Shown: piece after piece, positions 33,301 to 43,375 of the stretch | How positions within the stretch are numbered: the stretch's first letter is position 1 | Layout of the letters: each line of letters starts with the position of its first letter | DNA from: Entamoeba invadens IP1 | Lineage: Eukaryota; Evosea; Mastigamoebida; Endamoebidae | Reading direction: 5' to 3' | NCBI RefSeq assembly: GCF_000330505.1 | Contig: NW_004191777.1 | Location: 158,401 to 222,400, forward strand | Length of the DNA: 64,000 nt | Translations under genes and position numbers: made by a program | Notes under the pieces: generated by a model | What the model saw: only the letters and a program-made list of their open reading frames with translations | Told to the model about the DNA's origin: nothing | The model's database searches: none

Positions 33301-35520
33301 AGTGAAGCATTCAACACATTCTTCATGGATTTTCAAATACCCATCGCCACAGAGTTCACATTTGGAACCAACAGAAATGTAATTATCCGAACAAGTATAA
33401 CACTTTCTTTCTGAAGTTGAACACTTTTCGCAATTATGGTCCAAATTGTAACACACGTAACAATTGTTGTCTGTATTATTTAAATAAAACCCTTGTTGAC
33501 ATTGAACACATTTTCTGTCTTCTTCACTTGTGTTGTTGTCACATTTAGAACAGACCCCCTTTATAGAACAGTATACCAACTTCCCAAATTTGTCCACCTT
33601 CATCCCTTCTGGATGGTCACGACACTTTCCTGTTGTAAGTTCGCAAAATTTACAAGAAGCATTGCAAAAAATACATTCAGAAAATTTTCCTTTTGAATAA
33701 GTTCCAGAAAAACAACGGTAACAATGATGGTTGTAAAACCCATATCCAGGAATACAAGAAATACAAGCTCCATCAGAACTATTACAACCATCACACCCGA
33801 TTTCACATGGAAAACATTTATCCAAACCAGTTGTATTCGAAAATGTATTTAAAGGGCACCCTTGACATGAAGTGATTCCACCTTTAGAGTATTGACCTTT
33901 CACACAATCTTCGCAAATTCCATTGACCATGCCTCTTCCTTTTCTACAACTAAGGCACTTACCAGTTTTTGAATCACACGAAGCACAATTTGGAGAACAC
34001 TTTTTACAATGAGGCCACCCACGATTGGAATATGTCAGAAATGGACAATAATCACAAATAGTTGACCCACCTCTTGTCTGGTAAGAACCAGAAGGACATT
34101 CGGCACAAAACAAACTATTTGTAATTGAATATGTCCCGGGTACACATTGTTCACAACAATTGTTGTGAACAAAAAACCCATATTCACAATTTTTACATTC
34201 TCCATTTTGGTTATCACAATTAAGACATCCAATACACTTTTTGCATGTTGAGGATCCGGCCTGATCAGAAAATGTTCCAAGTCTACATTGAATACAACTC
34301 GAAGATTTTTCTTTTGAAGAAAATGTACCTTTTGGACATGGTAAACACTTTGAATCTGTTCCATCCGAAAATGTACCAGGTGGGCATGTTCGACAAACAC
34401 TACCATTAATAAAATTGCCAGGTTCACAATTAAGACAATTTCCACTCGTTTTGGAACATGTCAAACAGGTTTCCGAACACATTTCACATTTCTCGGACTT
34501 CTCCTTTGAGTAATACCCCTTTAAACAACTTGAACACGTGGTCGATCCTCTTGAAGAATAAGTACCGGATTTACACCCCTCGCATGTGTATTTTTCTGTA
34601 AGACGAAAACCACTTTGGCAAATTTCACAAAACCCAAATTGTGACATACATTTTTCACATCCATTTTCGCATGCTTTACACTTGGTACATCCAATACCCG
34701 AGTATGTATTATTTGGACATTCTTTACAAGTAGAACCATTTTGTGAATTGTATGTTCCTGCTGGGCAAATAACACACAGTGAATGGTCATCCGAAGATGT
34801 AGTACCTTCTCCACATGGAGTACAATATGGTTTGTTCCCTTCAGAGTAAAAACCATCTTCACACATTTTACAAGAGAGTTGTGAAGATGTACTTGATGTT
34901 CCAGGAGGACAAATTATACACTCGGTATTATACACGTTTGATGTTTTTCCTTGTCCACAATGTATACATGAACTCGAATTTTTAAGTGGTGCAATATATC
35001 CAAATGGACATCTAGTACACGACAAGTATCCGCCAATTCCAAAATAGCCAGGTTCACATATAATACATCTGTCCAATAAAAGACCTTCTCCTTTGGAACA
35101 ACGAAGGCAATTTCCAGTCGCAGGATCACAGTATACACATGAAGAACACTTTTGACAATTTGTTGAATTTATTTGATTTGTGAAAGTGCCATTTTCACAC
35201 TTCAAACAAATAGAACCTGTAGATGGATTGTACTCACCTTGTGGGCATGGATTACACTGTACCCGATACTCATCCGAAGTCGTTCCGGGTGGACATGCTT
35301 GACATGCCATATTTGTTGTGTGCTGAGGATTGATAAACCCAGCATCACACAATTCACATTCATTCATTATTTTGAAGTAATATCCTGGTCGACAGGATAC
35401 ACACTTTCCACCCACACAGTCGCACTTCACCTGATCACATCCATACACATTAATTATTAAAGAGAGTATTGTAGAAAGATAAAAACCAATGAAAAACCTC
35501 TTATTAACCAACAGTTTCAT
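30307..35520 (-). CDS. Transmembrane receptor-like protein kinase (TMK) with Cys-rich ectodomain
   Basis: 1,737 residues, counted from ATG 35520, which starts a signal peptide (FFIGFYLSTILSLIINVYGC). The 30 codons further upstream begin at TTG. About 1,250 residues carry dozens of CxxC furin/EGF-like units (patterns such as C..C..G.Y, CPPGTTSDEYRVQC, CLSCRKGRGMVNGIC), as in Entamoeba TMK and Igl-type proteins. A transmembrane helix lies near 1297-1325 (TILVTVSIVLLILFIICLVI). A beta-rich juxtamembrane region follows, then a kinase domain at about 1474-1737 with GEGSFG, VAIK, HRDVKPDN, DFG and GTPAYMPPE, so it should be active. TMKs are tied to growth-factor response, phagocytosis and surface variation. 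No introns in 5.2 kb. Confidence 0.93.
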   Translation of the reverse strand: MKLLVNKRFFIGFYLSTILSLIINVYGCDQVKCDCVGGKCVSCRPGYYFKIMNECELCDAGFINPQHTTNMACQACPPGTTSDEYRVQCNPCPQGEYNPSTGSICLKCENGTFTNQINSTNCQKCSSCVYCDPATGNCLRCSKGEGLLLDRCIICEPGYFGIGGYLSCTRCPFGYIAPLKNSSSCIHCGQGKTSNVYNTECIICPPGTSSTSSQLSCKMCEDGFYSEGNKPYCTPCGEGTTSSDDHSLCVICPAGTYNSQNGSTCKECPNNTYSGIGCTKCKACENGCEKCMSQFGFCEICQSGFRLTEKYTCEGCKSGTYSSRGSTTCSSCLKGYYSKEKSEKCEMCSETCLTCSKTSGNCLNCEPGNFINGSVCRTCPPGTFSDGTDSKCLPCPKGTFSSKEKSSSCIQCRLGTFSDQAGSSTCKKCIGCLNCDNQNGECKNCEYGFFVHNNCCEQCVPGTYSITNSLFCAECPSGSYQTRGGSTICDYCPFLTYSNRGWPHCKKCSPNCASCDSKTGKCLSCRKGRGMVNGICEDCVKGQYSKGGITSCQGCPLNTFSNTTGLDKCFPCEIGCDGCNSSDGACISCIPGYGFYNHHCYRCFSGTYSKGKFSECIFCNASCKFCELTTGKCRDHPEGMKVDKFGKLVYCSIKGVCSKCDNNTSEEDRKCVQCQQGFYLNNTDNNCYVCYNLDHNCEKCSTSERKCYTCSDNYISVGSKCELCGDGYLKIHEECVECFTLKDFCKRCVKDNSTIKCLECFSPYQLVNGSCEFCKNQLHFDLITNQCKDNLKWCVEQNNNTCLACEINKNLVKGICLNLDNQCLTFSQKSCDVCNSFTVSTNGSCVNTKNNCSISKEGDNSTCLKCEDNYYLYKGQCLAKTDHCTLFHDGSCFQCQSGFYGKLCNACGGNKKCVEVNNSLYDLTCDNGQYLCASSNLCIEEKACVKVDGNYCSNCDTNYHLSFGRCIKNTQCTIENVDKCIYCENGIVFNNECVPKDKLNCLKVRYNQCQMCKPGFVLKEFGCANMSSILQDPYCKHMNITRNSCLNCGSRYYLENGKCVPMMKTVPIYPSNYNQNCFERSSNGCIRCQSGYYIKKGVCVPCTNGCISCYNSTYCTKCGPFRFLEYGMCHDLNEMIVRCEELMPNLRGCLWCRNGFFKASDGKNCELCMPFCKTCVERGSCITCNEKYFHLSPRESCESYDNLLYCVNKTETGCTKCENGYYIDNGLCTQCTLNCQTCANQIDCETCQDNFVLVSNRCVYYLDIPHCVKSGHSMCVKCESGYNVNLDKNGCKVAPKTTTILVTVSIVLLILFIICLVIIGVVTFIHFSRIKKEETKRNESITVFKMATSQITFFNIGDDIVCNKRTVFFEGLLPVDEISRELLCIGNIGKSRLKVQLTTKQNQPGYATEVTPKIISLKSGFACEFEITVKPLYSTKVTDILEVVAMHLQKGTTITAPIKICFETEATSHLDPNDLTYEKKIGEGSFGIVYKGLFKGNVVAIKNMKDVGFIDALEEFKKEISMFDKFCSENIVHYFGSVIVTNKICVVTEFAQYGSLGDLIRKKVPIDMKMRFKLLYDAAKGIEYLHSNDILHRDVKPDNILVFSLERDILVNAKLTDFGSSRNVNSLITNITFTRGIGTPAYMPPEILLQRRYEKMADVYSFGITIYECYYGHLAYSKEKYPYAWNIAHAVVNGKRPPFEENENCDVMNLIENCWMDNPQDRYPIEIITSEIYTLLY

Positions 35521-35827
35521 ACTGTTTATATATCCAGTTTCCTCTTTTGGTGAAAATAAAAGGCTTGTGCATAAATAGTGAGTTTCAACAACTTCAAAAT
35601 GTTGAAACAAGATATTACAAGCAAATAACTATTGTGAAAGGACAAAAACACCACAAAGCCCATCACAAAATAACAAGAAACATGTTGTAACGGTTATATC
35701 CTTTTTAAAGGTAATCAATAAGAAAATGCATCTTCTTCTCTCCGCTAAAAACTGCGAAACAAAACAAAAAATCACATAAAGTCAAGGTCTTCCCTCAAGT
35801 GTACTTTCCAACAAATTCTTGACCCTC
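35521..35827. other. Intergenic region upstream of the TMK gene
   Basis: About 300 bp holding the promoter of the TMK gene and the 3' end of the next minus-strand gene. A small inverted repeat (GTTTCAACA facing TGTTGAAAC, 35583-35607) lies about 65 bp upstream of the TMK start codon. Its role is unknown. Confidence 0.4.
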
Positions 35828-37105
35828 TCAAAAATCAAAAACGATGAACGTGAACCACAAATCGCCTTCGGCCCCATCGATTTTCACGCACTTCACTTTA
35901 TCTTCCTTTTCCGCGTGTGGAATCAAAATGTGTAAGTGGTTTCTTTCTCTAACACTATTGAGTATAATTTCTGGAGAGACAGCATTGAAATAATGAATGA
36001 GTTCCATAAACGAAGGTGATAGAGCGCTTTTGATTTCAAATGACGAAAGTTTGGGGAAGTTTGTTCGTTGGAAATCGATGTCCCTTTTGTCGACTTTGCG
36101 CTTCAAAGTTCCAAGGAGGATTTGTGTCTGAATGTCCACCTTTGGAACAACACGAGAGTATTTCATGAGCCCACGAAACAGCTGAAAAAATGTGAGTCCT
36201 CCTTCTATGTGTTCTTTGTATTTCTTAGCTACCAATTGGGTGTAGTCATTCACAAACTCGTATATCCCAGTCGACTTCTTTGTTGCATTGACAAGAGTCG
36301 AAATTTGACTGTATAATTCACACATTGTATCAACGAAGAGAAATGGGAGTTTGTCGTGTTGAACTAATGTAGTTGAGGATATCGCATTTTCAGTAAGAAC
36401 TTTTGCAACAATTTCACTGCGAGCTAAACTCCCGAGACGGTCTTTACGTTGAGCAATTTGGAAGAGTGCGCTTAAGAGATCAGAATCACCCAATTCGGAT
36501 ATTTTAAACTCGGCTTCTTCGTTACTCCATGAATCTATCGAAGCAAGTGAAGTGTCTTGTGGAGTGGTTTTGATGTTGTTGTTGGCGTCTATAATATCTG
36601 ATAGAAAGTCTCCACACACAAAGGTTAGCATTTGGTTGTAAGGCAACTTAAAGACTGAAAACAGATAATACAAGACAAGTTCTTCTGTCGAGAGCACTTT
36701 GTCGTTCTCCAAAATTCCGTTTTCCTTTGCTCCAAAAATGCTGTTGAGACAAATTGCAATGACGCAAAATGGTGTTGGGGAATTCACAACAACAGACGCA
36801 CAACACGTCTTCACGTCTCTATTATAAAGCGATTGTGTTTCAATGATTTTTGGAGTTGACAATTTGTACGGTGATGATATAGTAACTTCGTCAGAGGTAT
36901 AAGAATACTTCTGTGGTAGTGTTTTAGGTTTCCCATGGAGAAACACGTAGATTTGTGGTAATTGTGATGATGGTTTGAGAACTCTGTCTGGGTGGTATCG
37001 CATGTCTATAACAATAATCGAGTACTCCTGTGGTTTTTCTTTCACTTTTTGCGTTGGGGCATCTTCTCTCAACGTACCCAAACGCAAATTCTTGAACAAA
37101 TTCAT
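35828..37105 (-). CDS. Hypothetical protein, 425 aa
   Basis: The frame is intact, with a good ATG and normal codon use. I do not recognise a family. Residues about 25-135 look like beta strands (YSIIVIDMRYHP, IYVFLHGKPK, ASVVVNSPTPFCVIAICL). The middle (140-360) is helical and acidic, with a Ser/Asp-rich linker near 180-210. The tail returns to beta (HILIPHAEKE, LWFTFIVFDF). No signal peptide, transmembrane segment or catalytic motif is visible. The strand-helix-strand layout could be a lipid-binding or GAP-like module, but that is a guess. It lies 203 bp downstream of the VPS33-like gene on the same strand. Confidence 0.6.
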   Translation of the reverse strand: MNLFKNLRLGTLREDAPTQKVKEKPQEYSIIVIDMRYHPDRVLKPSSQLPQIYVFLHGKPKTLPQKYSYTSDEVTISSPYKLSTPKIIETQSLYNRDVKTCCASVVVNSPTPFCVIAICLNSIFGAKENGILENDKVLSTEELVLYYLFSVFKLPYNQMLTFVCGDFLSDIIDANNNIKTTPQDTSLASIDSWSNEEAEFKISELGDSDLLSALFQIAQRKDRLGSLARSEIVAKVLTENAISSTTLVQHDKLPFLFVDTMCELYSQISTLVNATKKSTGIYEFVNDYTQLVAKKYKEHIEGGLTFFQLFRGLMKYSRVVPKVDIQTQILLGTLKRKVDKRDIDFQRTNFPKLSSFEIKSALSPSFMELIHYFNAVSPEIILNSVRERNHLHILIPHAEKEDKVKCVKIDGAEGDLWFTFIVFDF

Positions 37106-37307
37106 TCCTCTTTGAGTAATACAAGATAAACCAGTTCAAAAGAGGAATCAAAATTATAGTTCAATATTACTATAATATACCATTAACTAAATTATTGTTA
37201 AATTATAGTTATTAAATGGTATAATTAAATTATATTTTAATAAACCAATATCTGGACACAATAACAGACAAACGGCACTTTAAAAATTCAACTTAAAAAT
37301 GAACGAG

Positions 37308-39707
37308 TTAATTTATTGTTGTGTTGATGCGTGTGTATTCCTCGTAGCACGCGTTCACGATTTGGTGTGGGATGGACGTTTTCTTTCTCAGAATGTTGGT
37401 TGACCCAATGATAACTTTTTTACCATCTACATGTTATTATCAATAAATATGAACATATGAAAATAAATAACAAACACCTTTGAGCAATAAGTCTGAGCAT
37501 TGAAATTTCTCCGAGAGTAATACCACCTATGACAAACACAAAAATGTACGGCGCGTTTATATCCGACTCGCCAACGATTTTTGTATATTCCTCATCACAG
37601 CCAGTGAATAATGAATCCAACTGTGTCTTATGTTCAAACTTCATTTTCTGATACTCTTCATTTTCAACTTTACTTTTGACTGGTACGAAGTTGGTGTGCT
37701 TAATTAGAGGTACACCGTGTTCGTCTGTTTCTTCGTCTTCCTCGTCGTCATCGACTCGTTCGCCATTTCTAATTTTCCTCTCTCGCTCTCTTCTTTTTTC
37801 AAGCTTTCGTTGAAGAGTGTATTCCATTTCCTCATTGTTTTCTCTTTGTGTCATCTCGTTTTGTGTTGCTTGAATGAACTCCAAATAATCTTTGAGGTAT
37901 TGTGAAAAGAGTGGTTGGTAGTGCATATAATTCATTTCAATCGGATCAAAGTCGCCTGCAACTTGACTTCTTGGGTTATCACTTCCGTCTGAATAACTTG
38001 GCATCACCGAGTTGATTTCAGGGAATGCCTTTCTTCTCAAATTGGGTGTTCCTTTTCTAAATAAGAACTCGACCTTCTCCATCTTAGCCAACACAGATGT
38101 GACCCAAATGCCATAAACGTCTGTGAGTAGTTTCTGATACTTATCAAAGTCCTCAGACTCCATTCCATTGTACAATCCACACAACATTGAAAGTCTTCCA
38201 AGAACTCGTGCAATGTTATCCGGAAATGTTTCACGACCAAAAAATGATGGAAATTTCGAAGTGGAAAGAGTCGGACTTTCATAGATCATTTCCTCAACAG
38301 AGTCAAATGGGTTTTGTTTCAGTCCGAAAAACCGTCCAAAGGAGTAGTCGACGCAGTCTTTCAAATAGTACTTCACTTTCATCATGTCGTCACTCATGTC
38401 GCATAACAATGAAGACAGAATCTTACTCACATATTCCACGTGGCAGTCATTAAACACATACGACTGTAGTCTAATAGGCATTCTAACGTACGATATCAGA
38501 CTTCTTTGTGTCTCATCTTTATTTTGTTCTGCTGTTAAATCGTCTGCTTTAATTCTCTGAGCCACTTTATCAATTTCTGGTTGGACCGAACCGATATATA
38601 AATCGCAAATCAGTTTGAAATCATTACAATAGAGGGGATACCTCATCTCACTCTTATTTTTGGCATATTCAATGAGGGCTTGGACTTGTGTCGCACTTCC
38701 AATGATACTCGATTCAGTCGTTATCGTCGAACAGTCCCCATTCAAATTCTCGGACTCATCAAGAAGGGACATATACGCCATCGACTTCACATTTGGCGTT
38801 AACATGTCTAAAGTACGATCAAAGATGATACATTCCATGAAATCCTTTGATATTGGAGTGTCACCAAGAGGTTGTCCAATCAATTCTCCAAGTCGTTTAG
38901 AATACTCTCCGACACTTCGGATGCGCGGGAAGCGCCCTATAATCCGCTGCAGATTATTGATACCCTCTGCGGACAATTGTACAATGCCAACATCATAGTA
39001 ACAATACAATCTGTTATATTAGTTTGTTTGGATGTTATAGAGTGATGTCGATGAATCACAAACCTTGCGAATGCATCATCAATTTGTAAAGATACCAAGT
39101 CATCCATAATGACTGGCATGACAATGGGGAGTCTCTCGATGTAATCAACTTTATACTTCTCTTGGACGTCTATTTTCTCTCCGTTCTCGCCTCGTTCTGT
39201 TTTATACCTTTTCGTGAAGTTGTCGAAGCCAAACATGATTTCTAAGTCCCACATTTCTGTTCCCGAAAAGCATCGAAACACCGTGATGTGTGGGTTCTCC
39301 GAGCTTGTCGCCGTGAGTTTTTCAATGGTCTTATCAACTTCTTCATACGACTCCACCTTCGAAATTACAAAGAAAACGTAAGCGCCTGAAAGGGCATTTG
39401 TTTGGAACTCGGAGCCTAACAAATAAATGTCCTCAAATTTACACGGACTTTTTTGTAAGTCGAGACCAATAGTCAGTTCAAGTAAGTCTTTAGCCTTTTC
39501 GTCGCAAATGATGTACTTTTTTTGTTGTGAAGAAGCCTCAGAAATTGGCTTACTTTCCGTGAAATAGCCTTCCAGTGTTGTTTGGTAGACTTTTAACAAG
39601 TCAGTATCTGCCAATTGTGGCTTCACTGAAAGGTGAAAGAAGTCGCTTGCCTTGAATGAGAAGAAGTTGCTCTGTGGTTTTGTGTCGTCCTTGTCCGACT
39701 TGTTCAT
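37308..39707 (-). CDS. VPS33: VPS33-like Sec1/Munc18 protein, three exons
   Basis: Exons: 39707-39064, 39010-37476 and 37426-37308. Introns 39011-39063 (GTTTGTGATT...AACAG) and 37427-37475 (GTTTGTTATT...TGTAG) keep phase and give 765 aa. SM-family marks are FECIIFDRTLDMLTP-like (ECIIFDRTLDMLTPN), a domain 1 joined correctly across intron 1 (DDAFARLYCYYDVGIVQLS), and the C-terminal IFVFVIGGITLGEISMLRLI followed by KKVIIGSTNIL. The last pair resembles Vps33 'F.GG.T..EI.ALR' more than Sec1. Vps33 works with HOPS/CORVET to template SNARE assembly at late endosomes and phagosomes. It is longer than usual, owing to a charged insert at about 590-660 (RKLEKRRERERKIRNGER, DDDEEDEETDE). Sec1 or Vps45 remain possible. 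Confidence 0.78.
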
Positions 39708-39813
39708 ACTTCTTTTACAGTTTTAGTAGAGAAAAGAGTAACTTATATTTCAATTTATTCAGTTCAGTGGTGCAACGTTCTATAACAAAAATTCAATGTT
39801 CTGTACAAAAATG

Positions 39814-40329
39814 TTATTTATCTCGCTCGGACACATCGTTTGAAAAGCAAAAGAGGAGCTCTTTGAAAGCTGCAAGAGACTGGTCTGGTATTGTATCTTG
39901 TGAAGAAGGCGCATAGACCATTGGAAGAAGTAAAGGAATGAGTGAACTGATTTGGACCGAAGAGATGTTTCTTAAAAAAGTTTCGATGACTCGGAGCTTT
40001 TGGTCAAAAGAGCATGTTATTATGAATCGAAGTGTGTCGACTAGAAATGGTGTGTTTCTTGGATCCGATCCTAACAAAATAACACACCGGATCGTCGATG
40101 GTACCATTAATGCGTTCACCTCGGGGACTCGAAGAAAATGGAGGTAGTGTGAAAACAGTTTTTGTAACATCCCTAAGGAGATTGGTATGATATCAAAACA
40201 TTTAAGGGTGTTCTGAAATTGAATTGCAATCGGGTAATATTGTGGTGACTTGCTCGTTTTAATGAAAGGGGCAATTCTTTTGAGACTCGTTTCCATCTCT
40301 TTCAAAACTTGGATTTGAAATTCGTCCAT
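39814..40329 (-). CDS. Hypothetical helical protein, 171 aa
   Basis: The frame is intact with a clear ATG. The protein is almost wholly predicted helical with Leu/Ile-rich segments (MLQKLFSHYLHFLRV, ISSLIPLLLPMV, AAFKELLFCF), consistent with a few HEAT/ARM-like repeats or part of a helical-bundle adaptor. No motif identifies a family. There is no signal peptide. It lies 106 bp upstream of the VPS33-like gene on the same strand, too far apart to infer function. No GTTTGT donor is seen inside, so it is taken as a single-exon gene. Confidence 0.55.
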   Translation of the reverse strand: MDEFQIQVLKEMETSLKRIAPFIKTSKSPQYYPIAIQFQNTLKCFDIIPISLGMLQKLFSHYLHFLRVPEVNALMVPSTIRCVILLGSDPRNTPFLVDTLRFIITCSFDQKLRVIETFLRNISSVQISSLIPLLLPMVYAPSSQDTIPDQSLAAFKELLFCFSNDVSERDK

Positions 40330-40563
40330 TGAAAATAATATACTATGGTGTTGAAGTTCTTAGAAAAATATTTCGATACAATACAAGAATAAGTATTTAT
40401 TACTATTTATTTCTTATATTTTACTATTGTTTCGTGGTTTTTTGGAGCTCAAAAAGAAAGTTGTAGAGCAACAACAATAACTATAAATTATTAAAAGATT
40501 ATTAAGTATTGTTTTTCAATTGTTATTAATAAACAATAGTTTATTAATAGATTGAATTGATTT

Positions 40564-40603
40564 TTTAATTTGAAATGCTGAACATTCGGCATTTCAAATT
40601 AAA
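40564..40603. repeat. 40-bp near-perfect palindrome
   Basis: Arms TTTAATTTGAAATGCTGAA and TTCGGCATTTCAAATTAAA pair over 19 positions with one mismatch, around a CA centre. It ends 85 bp before the ATG of the LRR-like gene at 40689. It may be a foldback element or a dyad regulatory site. Confidence 0.8.
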
Positions 40604-40688
40604 TAAAAAAAACAAATTCTATAATTATATTATAAATATAATATATTTTTAATAACTAGTAATAAGAATAAAAACTAGTTAATAGTAA

Positions 40689-42191
40689 ATGACAAAGATC
40701 GAAGCCGTATATATTGCGAATATCGCACTTCATATAACACAGCGGACAGTCTTAGACACATTAATTAAAGTCTCGAAGAATTGTTGTGAAGGAGTGAAAA
40801 TATTAAAAAGGAACCCAATGATGAAATGGATGAATTTAAAATATTTATTTAAGCTTCTCCCGAATTTGGTGACTGTCGTTGGGAAATCTTTCGACATCCT
40901 ACCATACTTCAAAGAACAAATTCAACAATACAACAACGTTTTGTTCGATTTCAGTTTGGACGAAGAGAATGTGAATGATATTGTTCGTAGTTATCCACAA
41001 CTTATTAACAAAGTTGTCGCAGTTAAAATCAAAGAGAAGCACATCACGAGTTTACCACAATTTGACAAATTAAGAAAGGTGGTAATTTTAGAAACCAGTT
41101 CTGGGCAAGATATTAAAATACTGATTCAAATGCACACACTCAAAGTTGTTGTATTTTATCTATGTAACACATATTCACAAGAATTGCCCTTGTTCATTGA
41201 GGAATTATGTCAAGAGCGTACTGAGACGTCTGTTGGTGTATCAAGCTATGTTTATTTTAAAACACTTTATTATAAGAACTTAAAAATGTGTATTAATAAC
41301 CCGATATATACAGAGCGAGAAGTGTTAAATATTTCACTTGAAACACTTACCGATGATCTATACAAACTAATAAGTATCAACGACACATTGATTTCAATCG
41401 GGATTGAGTGTGTACATAACAAACAACGAACTTTGGACTATTCACACTTCTCAAGGTTAACCAAATTTTTGTTTTCTAACGCTACAAGTCCACCACTTGT
41501 TATACTTCTACCAAGAACGTTAGTTGAATGTGAAATAGCAGTGGACGAAGCAGTATTTCAAATTGGGAATTGGCAGAGTTTGGACAATTTGAAGCAACTC
41601 AGACTCTTTGGAAGATTCAAAAGTGTTGATTTGTCTAAGGCGAAGGTACTTGAAGAATTACAGTTGAACACTATTACTCAGAACGTCAGTGTTACATTTC
41701 CAAAGTATGACAAAGATATTATAAAAAAATATTCACAAGGAATCGACGCACCACTTTTACTGATAAAGACTGTGCAGATAGTCGGCTCGTATACATTTAA
41801 AAGTCTTGTTTTGGTGCTGTCAGACAAAACTAAGCAACCTTTAGTGGACTGTACATTAGACACTTTAATCCTTATTATTGAATATGACATCGTGTTTGGA
41901 TATATATTCGACAATACCATCAACAATTACATCGACACTACTAATAACCATTATTATTTCTATCAAAAACAATTACTGTGTGATGTCTTTTGCGACAAAA
42001 TCAAAACTTTAATTATATCATCCAAACTAGCTAAAGACATCTACACTAACAAAATACAAAACGTTAAACAAAAAGTTAATTTCAAAAAAACTAAACAATT
42101 AACTAAATGCGAAAAAATTCAACAGTTTATCGAATATGAGGAAGGTGACGGAGTTTTGGAAAGTGATAGTTTTGATGATATTTTATTATAA
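40689..42191 (+). CDS. LRR/F-box-like Entamoeba repeat-family protein, 500 aa
   Basis: The N-terminus (YIANIALHITQRTVLDTLIK then VSKNCCEGVKILKRNPMMK and LPNLVTVVGK) follows the pattern 'YL..V.LY......F..VSKKC..A...L..NP......L...FP.IET', which heads a large Entamoeba family of LRR/BspA-like and F-box-like proteins. Downstream are irregular leucine-rich strands (LDNLKQLRLFGRFKSVDLSK, VLEELQLNT, TLDTLILIIEYD). The C-terminus is Lys- then Asp/Glu-rich. Such proteins usually mediate protein-protein contacts, and a few are found at the surface. There is no signal peptide or transmembrane segment. It is single-exon and flanked on both sides by strong palindromes. Confidence 0.55.
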   Translation: MTKIEAVYIANIALHITQRTVLDTLIKVSKNCCEGVKILKRNPMMKWMNLKYLFKLLPNLVTVVGKSFDILPYFKEQIQQYNNVLFDFSLDEENVNDIVRSYPQLINKVVAVKIKEKHITSLPQFDKLRKVVILETSSGQDIKILIQMHTLKVVVFYLCNTYSQELPLFIEELCQERTETSVGVSSYVYFKTLYYKNLKMCINNPIYTEREVLNISLETLTDDLYKLISINDTLISIGIECVHNKQRTLDYSHFSRLTKFLFSNATSPPLVILLPRTLVECEIAVDEAVFQIGNWQSLDNLKQLRLFGRFKSVDLSKAKVLEELQLNTITQNVSVTFPKYDKDIIKKYSQGIDAPLLLIKTVQIVGSYTFKSLVLVLSDKTKQPLVDCTLDTLILIIEYDIVFGYIFDNTINNYIDTTNNHYYFYQKQLLCDVFCDKIKTLIISSKLAKDIYTNKIQNVKQKVNFKKTKQLTKCEKIQQFIEYEEGDGVLESDSFDDILL

Positions 42192-42263
42192 GTTATATTC
42201 AAAATGTGATTCAACACTTCGTTCTCTTCGATATAGTGAAACCCAAAACTATACTTTATAAAT

Positions 42264-42309
42264 AAGTTGCAAACCACAACTTTTTATTAAAAGTTGTGGT
42301 TTGCAACTT
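42264..42309. repeat. Perfect 21-bp-stem hairpin downstream of the LRR-like gene
   Basis: AAGTTGCAAACCACAACTTT extends to a perfect 21-bp arm facing its exact complement across a TATT loop. It starts 73 bp after the stop codon at 42191. In RNA it would form a stable 3' hairpin; in DNA it may be a miniature foldback element. Confidence 0.9.
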
Positions 42310-42350
42310 CAATAATTCAAATGTTAAAATGTAACTTTTTATTACGACTT

Positions 42351-42398
42351 GTAACAAATTATCACGTGATTATTTGTTACACTGTTTGAATTCAAACA
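42351..42398. repeat. Two further palindromes (CACGTG-centred and GAATTC-centred)
   Basis: 42351-42380 reads GTAACAAATTATCACG/TGATTATTTGTTAC, a 30-bp near-palindrome with CACGTG at its centre. 42383-42398 is the perfect 16-bp palindrome TGTTTGAATTCAAACA. With the hairpin at 42264 they form a cluster of three dyads within 135 bp. Confidence 0.8.
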
Positions 42399-43375
42399 CT
42401 GTTTATAAAATTATAGTTGATAAAAAACTAACAACAAAGAAACAACTTATGATAATTTTTTATTATACAATTGATTTATTATTAATTATTTTTTTTAAAG
42501 TGAATAAGCCAAAAATGGAACTATTAAATGAATAAAATTTACGTCAAAATACTGGAAAAAATTGGGTATAATCCAATAAAAACATTAATAAATTTGTTTT
42601 AAAAATGATTTTAATGTTACTTATTATTATTAATGATTATTTCAATTATACTCATAGTTATAATCTTTGATTGTTTGTTTTAAACTGTAACTTTTGTGGA
42701 ATTATAATTTGTGTTATATTTTAAATAACATTGTTACTAACAATGTAACATAATAGAAGTGTAAATAAGTACTAAAAAACGGGGTTTTTGTTTATTATTA
42801 TTATTAGAATATAAATTTAGATACGGGATAATACCCGTTCAATTTGGGTATATCCCTCTATAACAAAAAACCATTTTTATTAACAATAATAATTCAAATA
42901 TGTTATTCTTTTTATTGAAAAACAAAAAAAGAGTTGAAAAATGTTGAATAAATTATTTCATTAGACCAATGACGTTTCAGAAATCGACTCGACTCTTAAT
43001 TATAGAATCATTTTCTTTTTGTCCACTACTTTTTGAATAATAAAGCCACATCATCACAATAACAATTCTTTAATTGAAAAACTCTGGAAATGCTTTCTCT
43101 TCCGATCATTTCCCGAAGAAACGTATCATCTTGCTTTGAAGTTTTCTTTAAGTTTCTTGTAGCAATCTTTTTGGGCGAATATATGACTTATCTCAAAATA
43201 CAAGACTTGAGAAAGAAATTGAGGAAAAAGGGTAATAAAAGATTCTTATGAGTTGGGAAATTATCACAAAGATTGCTCTTTGTTTAAATGAGAATGCTCC
43301 CCTATCCCTCCACAATTCCCGTTTAATTTAAAGAAAAAATACCAAATAAAAAAAGCTTTTTGGATTGAGTTAATT
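42399..43375. other. AT-rich spacer with a small ORF
   Basis: About 1 kb 3' of the DDE_4 transposase gene. A 54-codon frame on the plus strand (43090-43254) has a hydrophobic centre (FFKFLVAIFLGEYMTYL) and a basic tail (RKKLRKKGNKR). It could be a small membrane peptide or a transposon accessory frame, but nothing supports expression. Near 42820-42860 is a short inverted repeat (GGGATAATACCC and GGGTATATCCC). Confidence 0.35.

Noticed and set aside
33600..34862. Overlapping minus- and plus-strand frames with Cys, Val and His
   Set aside because: Out-of-frame readings of the TMK Cys-rich repeats.
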